A stretch of 64,000 nucleotides of DNA from assembly GCA_014800795.1 (NCBI GenBank), contig JAAVFL010000034.1, forward strand, positions 36,285 to 100,284, in the 5' to 3' direction. The stretch is from Bacteroidales bacterium (GTDB lineage Bacteria; Bacteroidota; Bacteroidia; Bacteroidales; Muribaculaceae). Positions 17,069 to 24,621 of the stretch are shown here, one piece after another; position 1 is the stretch's first letter; each line of letters starts with the position of its first letter. A model generated the notes under the pieces. It worked only from the letters and a program-made list of their open reading frames with translations, did no database searches and was not told the DNA's origin. Made by a program: the position numbers and the translations under genes.

Positions 17069-17578
17069 TTACTGATTGCTGACAGCTTTGGCAATCGTAT
17101 ATCCGCCTACTATCTGAACCAACATGCCGGGCCAGCCGATCAGAAGATCCTGGGCGGCAACGCGCAGATCGCCAAGCATAGCCCATTCGCCGAGAGTTCC
17201 GAGCAACTGATAGGCGGCTACCACTGCAACGAATGCCAGAAGTTTTACTCCACCCGCGCGGGTAGCTGCATATCCGGCAGCTACGGCAAGTATCGAGGAT
17301 TTGAGCAATATTGCCGGCATTGCGGCAGCTCCGGGCATACCGAAGAAAATGTGGTTCACAATCGGAGATACAATGGCCGTCAGCAATCCGACGCGCCAAC
17401 CATAGAGATACGCTCCCACGAGAGTGAAAAAGTAGATCGGCAACCAGGTCGGCCCACCCATATGGGCCAGATGAGCCAGTTGGGGAACTATCACATTACC
17501 CGCCACGAACAGCAGCGCAAAGAGATATGTGCGAAGGTCCGAGTAGCGGAGCGACTGAAGTTTTACTGTTGTATCCAT
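17069..17578 (-). CDS. ECF transporter S-component-like membrane protein
   Basis: 169 residues with about five to six hydrophobic segments. LPIYFFTLVGAYLYGWRVGLLTAIVSPIVNHIFFGMP is typical of the S components that bind vitamins or cofactors for energy-coupling-factor transporters. No ATPase (EcfA) or T component lies nearby, so it would have to share a module encoded elsewhere or work alone. It is the last gene of the polyferredoxin-reductase-DUF1893 operon, 12 bases after DUF1893, which suggests a substrate tied to redox metabolism. The substrate is unknown. Confidence 0.78.
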   Translation of the reverse strand: MDTTVKLQSLRYSDLRTYLFALLFVAGNVIVPQLAHLAHMGGPTWLPIYFFTLVGAYLYGWRVGLLTAIVSPIVNHIFFGMPGAAAMPAILLKSSILAVAAGYAATRAGGVKLLAFVAVVAAYQLLGTLGEWAMLGDLRVAAQDLLIGWPGMLVQIVGGYTIAKAVSNQ

Positions 17579-17590
17579 ATTTTGTTTCGT

Positions 17591-18031
17591 TTAATTTTGC
17601 TTTTGCTTTACTGACTCCAGAAATTTGCTTATGAGCGGCAGACACTCTTCCGGGGATGTCGCCTCTGCGCATAGCTGTTCCACGGGGCAGATACCGGTGC
17701 CGGCACGGTTTATAATGTGGCCGGTGAGTGTGGAGCATGATGCCTCTATTCCCGCATCGGCGAAGAGATCGGCAGCTCCGCGGCTCATGACACCGCTCCA
17801 AACACTTCTGACTCCACCGATACACATCAGTGCAGCAGCCCCCTTGCCGATCACTTTGTCCGCTACTGCGGCTCCTCGCAGCAGCTCCGGACGCGTTGTC
17901 ACCAATTCATACAGGTCGGCCACTCCCCGCCGATGAAAGCTGTGGCATACGCCTTCGGTGTCGCATATCACCAGTGAGCATTCTGTCGCCATCAGTTCCT
18001 GCCTGGCGAGGTCAAGCCTGTTTGTTTTCAC
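17591..18031 (-). CDS. DUF1893 family protein
   Basis: 146 residues. ATECSLVICDTEGVCHSFHRRGVADLYEL, VADKVIGKGAAALMCIGGV and GIEASCSTLTGHIINRAGTGICPVE match the DUF1893 family, which folds like cytidine deaminases but lacks a known reaction. It carries seven cysteines in a short span. Its start overlaps the end of the aldo/keto reductase gene by 20 bases, so the two are likely co-translated. A role in cofactor handling for the neighbouring reductase or transporter is inference from this tight linkage. Confidence 0.82.
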   Translation of the reverse strand: MKTNRLDLARQELMATECSLVICDTEGVCHSFHRRGVADLYELVTTRPELLRGAAVADKVIGKGAAALMCIGGVRSVWSGVMSRGAADLFADAGIEASCSTLTGHIINRAGTGICPVEQLCAEATSPEECLPLISKFLESVKQKQN

Positions 18032-19427
18032 CGAGAGTATTCTGTTTCAGTTGTTCTACAAAATGGTCGATACGTCTCATCTGACGTGGTATGTTGATAT
18101 TCTGCGGGCAATGTGACACACATTTGCGGCAGCCGATGCAGTGATTGGCCTGGCGGAGTTTCGGCACTGAACGGTCATACCCTACAAGGAACGCCTGACG
18201 TGCCTTACGGTAATTCTCCGATTGGGTACTTTCGGGAACGTTACCCTCGTTGACGCACTTGTTGTAGTGGGTGAGAATCGCGGGAATATCAAGACCGTAG
18301 GGACACGGCATGCAGTATTTGCAGTCGTTGCAGGGTATGGTCGGATATTGCACGATAAGGTCCGCTGTGTCGTAAAGATACTGCACTTCATCCTCATCCA
18401 ACGGTTTGAGCGGGCAGAACGAACGCAGGTTGTCGGCAAGATGTTCCATGAATGTCATGCCGCTGAGAACGGTGAGAACTTCCGGGAATGTACCCGCATA
18501 TCGGAATGCCCACGACGCCACGCTGCGATCCGGCTCCTTCTGTTTGAAGCGGGCAACCACATGGTCGTGTACCTTCGAGAGGCGTCCGCCGAGGAGCGGT
18601 TCCATCACGACTACGGGAATATTCCGTTTCCCGAGTTCGTTATATAGGTATTCGGCATTCGTGTTGTTGCCGCCGGCATGCTTCCAGTCAAGATAATTGA
18701 GCTGGATCTGGGCGAAATCCCAATTGCATTTGTCGTGGAGTTCAAGCATATGGTCGAACACCTTCACATCGCCGTGGTAGGAGAATCCGAGGTTACGGAT
18801 GCGACCTGCCTCGCGTTCCTCCATAAGGAAGTCGAGAATTCCGTTGTCAATGAAGCGCTGCTCGAACTCACGCATACCGCTACCCGTGCCCACACAATGG
18901 AGCAACATATAGTCGATATAGTCGGTCTGCAGCTCTTTAAGAGAATTATTATATATGTCGATAGATGCCTCGCGGTTCCATGTCTGAGGTGCGAAATTCG
19001 ACATCTTTGTGGCTATGAAATATTTGTCGCGGGGGTGACGGCTGAGCGCTATCCCCGTGGCTCGCTCCGACATACCGCGGCAGTAGGCAGGCGATGTATC
19101 GAAATAGTTCACACCGTGGGCTATGGCTGTGTCCACAAGGCGGTTCACTGTCTCCTGATCGATTTTCTCCTTACCGTCGACATTGATGTTTGGCCAGCGC
19201 ATACAACCGTAGCCGAGCAGCGACACCTTATCTCCGGTTTTGGGATTGGTGCGGTAGGTCATCTGATCGGTGGGGATGTCGGATGTTTCCGAGCTGTACT
19301 CATCCTCCTTTATTTCTGTCCTGGGGGTGCAGCCTGTCAGGGCCGCCATTCCGGCAGCCGCACTTCCTGCTCCTACACGTCGCAGAAATTCGCGGCGATC
19401 CATTTTCTTATCCTTAATGATTTTCAT
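18012..19427 (-). CDS. Tat-exported aldo/keto reductase with C-terminal 4Fe-4S domain
   Basis: 471 residues from the ATG at 19427. This start gives the twin-arginine signal MDRREFLRRVGAGSAAAGMAALTGC, with a lipobox-like LTGC at its end, and lies just after the stop of the upstream gene. The central AKR barrel has YFDTSPAYCRG, TDYIDYMLLHCVG and GFSYHGDV. The C-terminus carries Fe-S cysteines in CNDCKYCMPCPYGLDIP and CIGCRKCVSHCPQNINIP. It probably receives electrons from, or gives them to, the polyferredoxin encoded directly upstream. The substrate is unknown. Confidence 0.92.
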   Translation of the reverse strand: MKIIKDKKMDRREFLRRVGAGSAAAGMAALTGCTPRTEIKEDEYSSETSDIPTDQMTYRTNPKTGDKVSLLGYGCMRWPNINVDGKEKIDQETVNRLVDTAIAHGVNYFDTSPAYCRGMSERATGIALSRHPRDKYFIATKMSNFAPQTWNREASIDIYNNSLKELQTDYIDYMLLHCVGTGSGMREFEQRFIDNGILDFLMEEREAGRIRNLGFSYHGDVKVFDHMLELHDKCNWDFAQIQLNYLDWKHAGGNNTNAEYLYNELGKRNIPVVVMEPLLGGRLSKVHDHVVARFKQKEPDRSVASWAFRYAGTFPEVLTVLSGMTFMEHLADNLRSFCPLKPLDEDEVQYLYDTADLIVQYPTIPCNDCKYCMPCPYGLDIPAILTHYNKCVNEGNVPESTQSENYRKARQAFLVGYDRSVPKLRQANHCIGCRKCVSHCPQNINIPRQMRRIDHFVEQLKQNTLGENKQA

Positions 19428-19437
19428 CTGTGATGGT

Positions 19438-20922
19438 TTAGACGGTTTTATGAACTTCATGTCCCTCGACGTAGATTGCGCTGAACGGGCGGGACGGACA
19501 TAGGTTCTCACAGGCACCGCAACCGATGCATCGCTCTTCGTTCACCACCGGAATTTTTACCGAATGTTCGTCGTTCGGGTCGGACGGTACCATCTGTATC
19601 GCTCCCACGGGGCAGTGGCGCTCGCAGTTGCCGCACTCAACGCCGTCGGTCAGGGGAATACAGTTTTTGCTTACCCATACGGCATGACCGATCTGGATTG
19701 ACGACTTGTCTTCAAGAGCTATGGGACGGATTGCACCGGCAGGGCATACCTCGGAACATTTCGTACATTCCGGACGGCAATAGCCGCGCTCATAGGATGA
19801 TTCGGGCTGCATAAGGGTCTGGAGATTGGTCGACGGGCGCAGAACTCCGTTGGGACATGCGGCAACACACAACTGGCAGGCGGTGCAGTGTTGCGCCATG
19901 TTGCGCAGGCTGACAGCCCCGGGGGGCGCTATGCGTGTTTTGCGCTCCGGCTTTTTCTTGTCGAGTATCTCGGCCAGACCGCCGTCAACGGTCTTCTCTT
20001 CTGCTTTAAGAGCTGTGGCGGCCGCTACAACGGCAGTCGCGCTCAGAAAGCTGCGACGCCCTTTGTCTGTTTCTTTAGCGGCAGACGCTGACACAACCTG
20101 ATTGGTGCGGCGGTAAGTGTAGCTGATGGCACCTTTATGGCATTTTTCCACACAGTCCATGCATGCTACGCAGCGCGAAAGGTCGATTGTGTGATTTTTT
20201 GTATCGATACATGCGCTTTTGCAATTGCGTCCGCATAGTCCGCAGCCGTTGCATTTCGAGGTGTCGATTACCGGGCGGAACAGCGAGAAGCGGCTTAGCA
20301 GACCGAGAACGGTGCCTACTGGGCATACGGTGTTGCACCATGTGCGTCCGTTGCGGTACGACAGTATGGCCAGTACGACCAGCGTTATCACTGCGATGGC
20401 GAAAGTGGAGCCGGCACGCATCCAGACCTCAGTGCGGTAGAACGTATAGCTCTCTGCATGTTCGGCCCAGGCGGCAAGCAGGTTGTTACACCATCCCCAG
20501 ATGGGCGCGAGCAGATTCTGCGCGATGCGTCCGTATGCGCTGTAAGGAGCAAGAAGGGCCACGAACGATCCTACACCCGCTACCAGTGCGATCACAAAAA
20601 TTACCAGCATTCCGTAGCGAAGTATATTGCGGGCAGGGGAGTAGCGGTAGCGGTTCTTTTTGACACGTTTGCCAAACCAGGCTATTCCATCCTGCATGAT
20701 GCCGAGCGGGCATATCACCGAACAGTAAACTCTACCGAACAGAAGGGTAAGCGCAACCAGGGATATCACAACGCCTACGTTCAATGCAAGCAGAGCCGGA
20801 AGAAACTGGATTTTTGCAAGCCATCCGAGCCAAGCGTGTGCTACTCCTGTGAAATCAACGAACAGTAGCGTCACTCCAAGCCATACGAGTACGGCGAGGA
20901 TAACACGAATTTTTTTTAACAT
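19438..20922 (-). CDS. Membrane polyferredoxin, NapH/RnfB-like 4Fe-4S protein
   Basis: 494 residues. The N-terminal part (to about 250) has several membrane helices and NapH-type motifs VICPLGIMQDG and NTVCPVGTVLGL. Two ferredoxin-type sets (CNGCGLCGRNCKSAC, CVACMDCVEKC) follow, and then a second half with CTACQLCVAACPNG, CTKCSEVCPAGAI, CGNCERHCPVGAI and CIGCGACENLCPS, enough for up to six or so clusters. Similar proteins pass electrons across the inner membrane. Ten bases separate it from the Tat-exported reductase, its likely partner. It is the first gene of the operon. Confidence 0.9.
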   Translation of the reverse strand: MLKKIRVILAVLVWLGVTLLFVDFTGVAHAWLGWLAKIQFLPALLALNVGVVISLVALTLLFGRVYCSVICPLGIMQDGIAWFGKRVKKNRYRYSPARNILRYGMLVIFVIALVAGVGSFVALLAPYSAYGRIAQNLLAPIWGWCNNLLAAWAEHAESYTFYRTEVWMRAGSTFAIAVITLVVLAILSYRNGRTWCNTVCPVGTVLGLLSRFSLFRPVIDTSKCNGCGLCGRNCKSACIDTKNHTIDLSRCVACMDCVEKCHKGAISYTYRRTNQVVSASAAKETDKGRRSFLSATAVVAAATALKAEEKTVDGGLAEILDKKKPERKTRIAPPGAVSLRNMAQHCTACQLCVAACPNGVLRPSTNLQTLMQPESSYERGYCRPECTKCSEVCPAGAIRPIALEDKSSIQIGHAVWVSKNCIPLTDGVECGNCERHCPVGAIQMVPSDPNDEHSVKIPVVNEERCIGCGACENLCPSRPFSAIYVEGHEVHKTV

Positions 20923-20942
20923 ATTCTGGAGGGTTAATATAG

Positions 20943-21002
20943 CAAAATTATAAATCTTTGGTTATCGTGGCAAAGATACGATATTTATTATTAATTTGCA
21001 AA
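20943..21002 (-). promoter_or_regulatory. Two stacked promoters of the redox operon
   Basis: On the minus strand TTTG (21002-20999), 20 bases, TATCTTTG (20978-20971) is a full consensus. The last four bases of that -7 box, TTTG, also sit 20 bases before TAATTTTG (20950-20943), giving a second promoter in register. The downstream one would leave a leader of only about 15 bases. Confidence 0.65.
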
Positions 21003-21026
21003 TGGATGTTGAAGCGGGTGCTGAGT

Positions 21027-22427
21027 CTAAGGCTTTTTATAAGCATGTCGGTAGCCATGTGTCTTGTCCCATCCTCCGCGGGTGAAATCGGGGAATGCCA
21101 CAGGTGCCGACCCGTTGTTGATGGAGATGGCTCCGAGCGGCCCGGCTGCACACCATTCCGCCAGGTCGTATACATCCATATCGAGCGGCAGCCCGTTGCG
21201 CAGGCAGTAGATAAGGCGGTAATCCATTATGTAATCCATGCCGCCATGGCCGCCGACCTTTTTCGCAACTTCTCCGACCTCGGTGATTATCGGATGGGTG
21301 AAGTGGGCTGTAAGCGCTTCCTTCTGGTCGTCGGAGAGCCAAGAATGAGGCGATACGTCAGCATAATCGGGAACCATTGTCGAGTCGAGCTGCTCGGGAG
21401 CGAAAGCATATCCCTGACGGCCGTATTTGTTGGCGAATCCTTTTGTGCCGGTCAGCTGATACATGCGTGAGTATGGACGTGGATTCATCACATCGTGCTG
21501 AAGCTGGATTGTCTTACCGTTCTCGGTGCGCATGATGGTGGTGGTATGGTCGCCGTTCTCGAATGTCCCGGGATAGTTTCCGGTAGTTTTCCTGATGATT
21601 TCAGGTCCCGTTACGGCTTTCGTATCCATCGCCACGAGTGTGGTGATGCGGTCGCCACGGTGGATGTCGAGGAGCTGACAGGCCGGTCCGAATCCGTGGG
21701 TCGGATATATGTCTCCACGGTGTGACTGATTGAAGTCCATGCGCCAGTTGTTCCAGTATTCGTCCCAGTAATCCTCAAGATTGTGGATGTAGCTCCCCTC
21801 GGTATGCAGAATTTCGCCGAAGAGTCCCTGCTGAGCCATGTTGAGGGTATTGAGTTCGAAGAAGTCGTAAACGCAGTTCTCGAGCATCATGCAATGCTTG
21901 CGTGTCTGCTCCGAGGTGTTCACCAGATCCCATATCTCGTCGAGCGATGTGGCGGCGGGCACTTCGATAGCGGCGTGTTTACCTTGTTCCATGGCGTATT
22001 TTCCCATCGGCGCATGATTGTTCCAGTCGGTGGCTATATAAACGAGGTCGATGTCGTCGCGTTCTGTGAGCTGTTTCCAGGCATCCTCGCTGCCGTAATA
22101 TCCGGCGGCACGTTCTATGCCATGGTTGTCGAGCATCTGCTGCGTGTTTTCAACTTTTGCTGAATCAATGTCACATATCGCCACAATTTTTGTCGCCGGA
22201 ATGTAAGTGAAACGCTCTACAGCGTCGGATCCTCTCATGCCGAGCCCTATGAACCCCACCCTTACCGTGTCGATAGGTTCGGCGGCGAATCCGAGCATAT
22301 CGGTCTGCCCCTCCGCTCTTTCAGGAATTTCTGTCTCGATCAGCATCGGATGCTCCTCTTTCCCACAGCATCCAGTCACTGCAATTGCGCACGCCGCACC
22401 CAAAATCACTTTATTCAGTCTCTTCAT
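21027..22427 (-). CDS. GH109-type Gfo/Idh/MocA lipoprotein (NAD-dependent glycosidase)
   Basis: 466-residue lipoprotein with lipobox AVTGC near residue 20. The Rossmann part shows VGFIGLGMRGSD and VAICDID. The C-terminal part carries GGHGGMDYIMDYRLIYCLRN, DLAEWCAAGPLGAISINNGS and PVAFPDF, which are typical of GH109 enzymes that use bound NAD in a redox-elimination mechanism to release alpha-N-acetylgalactosamine. Substrate could differ in relatives. It is monocistronic, with a consensus promoter at 22553-22583 and a 55-bp palindromic element in its leader. It fits the mucin-type glycan enzymes elsewhere in the window. Confidence 0.88.
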   Translation of the reverse strand: MKRLNKVILGAACAIAVTGCCGKEEHPMLIETEIPERAEGQTDMLGFAAEPIDTVRVGFIGLGMRGSDAVERFTYIPATKIVAICDIDSAKVENTQQMLDNHGIERAAGYYGSEDAWKQLTERDDIDLVYIATDWNNHAPMGKYAMEQGKHAAIEVPAATSLDEIWDLVNTSEQTRKHCMMLENCVYDFFELNTLNMAQQGLFGEILHTEGSYIHNLEDYWDEYWNNWRMDFNQSHRGDIYPTHGFGPACQLLDIHRGDRITTLVAMDTKAVTGPEIIRKTTGNYPGTFENGDHTTTIMRTENGKTIQLQHDVMNPRPYSRMYQLTGTKGFANKYGRQGYAFAPEQLDSTMVPDYADVSPHSWLSDDQKEALTAHFTHPIITEVGEVAKKVGGHGGMDYIMDYRLIYCLRNGLPLDMDVYDLAEWCAAGPLGAISINNGSAPVAFPDFTRGGWDKTHGYRHAYKKP

Positions 22428-22460
22428 GGTATTTTTTTTTATAGTAAGTTTTGCGTGTAT

Positions 22461-22515
22461 AAGTAAGTCGTGGAAATTGTTTTATATTATCCGTAATAAT
22501 TTTCATGACTTACTT
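22461..22515. repeat. 55-bp palindromic element, short copy of the 63794 element
   Basis: The ends AAGTAAGTC and GACTTACTT frame an imperfect palindrome (about 18 of 21 positions pair). The first 31 bases match the left end of the element at 63794 with about three differences, and the right end matches the last bases of the window. It therefore looks like an internally deleted copy. It lies in the predicted leader of the GH109 gene. Confidence 0.72.
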
Positions 22516-22552
22516 GAGATCTCCGATCTCCCCTTGTCCGTTTTGTTACCTG

Positions 22553-22583
22553 CAAAAGTAACTATTTCTCTGCTTAGCGGCAA
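22553..22583 (-). promoter_or_regulatory. Promoter of the GH109 gene
   Basis: On the minus strand TTG (22583-22581), 20 bases, TACTTTTG (22560-22553). The transcript would start near 22546 and include the palindrome at 22461-22515 in a leader of about 120 bases. Confidence 0.68.
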
Positions 22584-22623
22584 CCCCCGTGGCGGATTAA
22601 AGTATTGCGGAATTGACATTGTG

Positions 22624-22675
22624 AAAATGGAGGGCTGTAAAATGCACGTATTCCGAATTTGTTTGTAACTTTGCG
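22624..22675 (+). repeat. 52-bp direct repeat, copy 1, carrying a promoter
   Basis: Identical at all 52 positions to 23517-23568, 893 bases downstream. It contains TAACTTTG (22666-22673), a consensus -7 box directed at the zeta-like gene. Confidence 0.93.
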
Positions 22676-22761
22676 TATGAGTCATGTGAACCCTCATACG
22701 AAGTGTTGTCATTCAGCAGAGCATCATTCATATGCACTCTGATTAAACAGGTGAATTAAAC

Positions 22762-23334
22762 ATGTCCAAACCTACAATTTACATAATAGCAGGTTGCAAC
22801 GGAGCCGGTAAAACAACGGCATCCTACCATGTATTGCCTGAATTACTGTCATGTAAAGAATTTGTAAATGCAGATGAAATTGCAAAAGGCTTATCACCGT
22901 TTAATCCGGAAGGTGTGGTTATAGAGGCGGGACGTCTGATGTTGGAACGTATTCATCTATTGCTTTCACAAGGGAAAACTTTCGCAATAGAAACTACGCT
23001 CGCGACACGAACTTATGCAAAGCTTGTGCAACAGGCTAAATCGGAAGGTTATACGGTAGTGCTGTTGTTTTTCTGGTTACCATCGCCTGAGATGGCATAT
23101 GAGCGTGTAGCGAAAAGAGTGAGTGAAGGGGGGCATAATATTCCTGCCGAAACAATCTATCGGCGCTATTGGCTTGGGCTTAAGAATTTCTTTAATATTT
23201 TTGAGCGTATTGTGGATAGCTGGATGTTTATTGACAATGTTGATCGTCCGGTTATAATAGCAAATAATCAGGAGATCAAGGATAAGGAATTGTTTAACTT
23301 AATAGAAATATCATGTCGGAGCAGGAAGAATTGA
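22762..23334 (+). CDS. Zeta-toxin-like P-loop kinase
   Basis: 190-residue P-loop protein. The Walker A motif is AGCNGAGKTT with Lys17; FVNADEIAKGLSPFNPE and FAIETTLATRTYAKLV follow in zeta-toxin order, then FFWLPSPEMAYERVAKRVSEGGHNIP with likely catalytic arginines. Zeta toxins phosphorylate UDP-N-acetylglucosamine and block wall synthesis; chromosomal relatives may have other substrates. The gene is visibly richer in A+T than its neighbours. It overlaps a 63-aa gene by 22 bases, and both lie between two identical 52-bp repeats. Confidence 0.85.
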   Translation: MSKPTIYIIAGCNGAGKTTASYHVLPELLSCKEFVNADEIAKGLSPFNPEGVVIEAGRLMLERIHLLLSQGKTFAIETTLATRTYAKLVQQAKSEGYTVVLLFFWLPSPEMAYERVAKRVSEGGHNIPAETIYRRYWLGLKNFFNIFERIVDSWMFIDNVDRPVIIANNQEIKDKELFNLIEISCRSRKN

Positions 23335-23504
23335 ATCTTTTTGAGAAGATCAGCGAAGGGCTTGCGGAGTCTTATGAGCAGTTGTTGCGCCGGAAGGCTG
23401 CCCTTGGGCAAGATATGGTGTTCGCAGATGAGAATGGGCGTCCGCGGATAGTTCCGGCAGCTGAAGAACTGGTGTCGTATCTGAAATCACGTGTGGAAGA
23501 TTAG
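23313..23504 (+). CDS. Small acidic protein, putative antitoxin partner
   Basis: 63 residues. The N-terminal half is a helix with many Glu residues (NLFEKISEGLAESYEQLLRRK); the second half reads GQDMVFADENGRPRIVPAAEEL, resembling small partner proteins found next to zeta-like genes. The ATG lies inside the toxin gene (22-base overlap), so translation is coupled. In classical epsilon-zeta pairs the antitoxin comes first; here it comes second. No DNA-binding motif is evident. Confidence 0.68.
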   Translation: MSEQEELNLFEKISEGLAESYEQLLRRKAALGQDMVFADENGRPRIVPAAEELVSYLKSRVED

Positions 23505-23516
23505 CCGCGGGTAAGA

Positions 23517-23568
23517 AAAATGGAGGGCTGTAAAATGCACGTATTCCGAATTTGTTTGTAACTTTGCG
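23517..23568 (+). repeat. 52-bp direct repeat, copy 2, carrying the YitT promoter
   Basis: Perfect copy of 22624-22675. TAACTTTG at 23559-23566 is a consensus -7 box about 50 bases before the YitT start, so this copy is probably the native promoter or a duplicate of it. Confidence 0.93.
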
Positions 23569-23616
23569 GTGACAAACTTCAGATGTTTCTGGAAAGTTTT
23601 TTTAACAGATAGAGAG

Positions 23617-24621
23617 ATGTCATTCAGTGCTCCTAAACTTTGGCTCTTCGCCAAAGACTATATCCTGATTATTTTTGGAATAGCTCTTTACGGGCTTGGT
23701 TTCTGCGCCTTTATTGCCACGGCGCCGGATAAGGTGGTGATCGGTGGTATGGCCGGTCTGAGTCAGGTGGTTGACATGATAACATTCGGATTGTGGGGAT
23801 TCCACGTCCCATATTCGGTGACGATCTTCACGGTAAATATCCTGATGCTCACCATGGCTTATAAAGTTGTCGGGCGCACTTTTGTTGTCCGGACACTTTT
23901 CGGTGTTGTGGTGATTTCGAGTGTCTTTGCCGTGTTTCAGCCGTTGTTCACGCAGCCGCCTGTCGAGGGACAGACTTTTATGGATATAATTATTGGCGCC
24001 GTTCTATGTGGATTGGGCATCGGATTGGTCTTTATTCACAACGGTTCTACGGGAGGAACAGATATCGTGGCGGCTGTGGCATCGAAAAAAAGCAATGTGT
24101 CAATAGGCCGCGCGATGATGTATTTCGACCTCAGTATCATAACCTCATCAATGTTGCTGAAGTTCGTATTTGTTCCCGACTTCGATTTTCAGGCAGCCGT
24201 TCCTCCGCTGGTCTACGGTCTGATAACTCTGTTTGTGGTGCCGTTCATGGCCGATATGATGATCAATACCAACCGTATGGCTGTGCAGTTCACCATCTTC
24301 TCGCCTAAATGGGAGGAGATTGCCACAGCAATCAATAATGAGGCGCAACGCGGATGCACCGTGCTCAACGGCATGGGATGGTATTCGAAGCAGGAAGTTA
24401 AAGTGCTGTTGGTTATGTGTCGCAAGATAGAGTCGGTAACGATCTTCCGTATTATCAAATCCATTGACAAGGATGCGTTCATAACCCAGGCCGAGGTTAA
24501 CGGAGTTTACGGAAAAGGCTTTGATGAGATCAAACTAAAGATGCGTCCGTCGGCTCATGGCCGTGAGCATGAGAAAGTGAATCTGTCTCACCGCCCCGAG
24601 CCCAATTCACGCGTTATCTGA
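23617..24621 (+). CDS. YitT family (DUF161/DUF2179) membrane protein
   Basis: 334 residues from the ATG at 23617 (MSFSAPKLWLFAKDYILII); a GTG further upstream would fall within a few bases of the promoter. Five to six membrane helices make up the first 230 residues, with the family signature VFIHNGSTGGTDIVAA. The C-terminal DUF2179 domain has NEAQRGCTVLNGMGWYSKQE and KSIDKDAFITQAEVNGVYGKGFDEI. Transport substrate is not known. It ends inside the 3' end of the converging GH78 gene (8-base overlap). Confidence 0.9.
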   Translation: MSFSAPKLWLFAKDYILIIFGIALYGLGFCAFIATAPDKVVIGGMAGLSQVVDMITFGLWGFHVPYSVTIFTVNILMLTMAYKVVGRTFVVRTLFGVVVISSVFAVFQPLFTQPPVEGQTFMDIIIGAVLCGLGIGLVFIHNGSTGGTDIVAAVASKKSNVSIGRAMMYFDLSIITSSMLLKFVFVPDFDFQAAVPPLVYGLITLFVVPFMADMMINTNRMAVQFTIFSPKWEEIATAINNEAQRGCTVLNGMGWYSKQEVKVLLVMCRKIESVTIFRIIKSIDKDAFITQAEVNGVYGKGFDEIKLKMRPSAHGREHEKVNLSHRPEPNSRVI

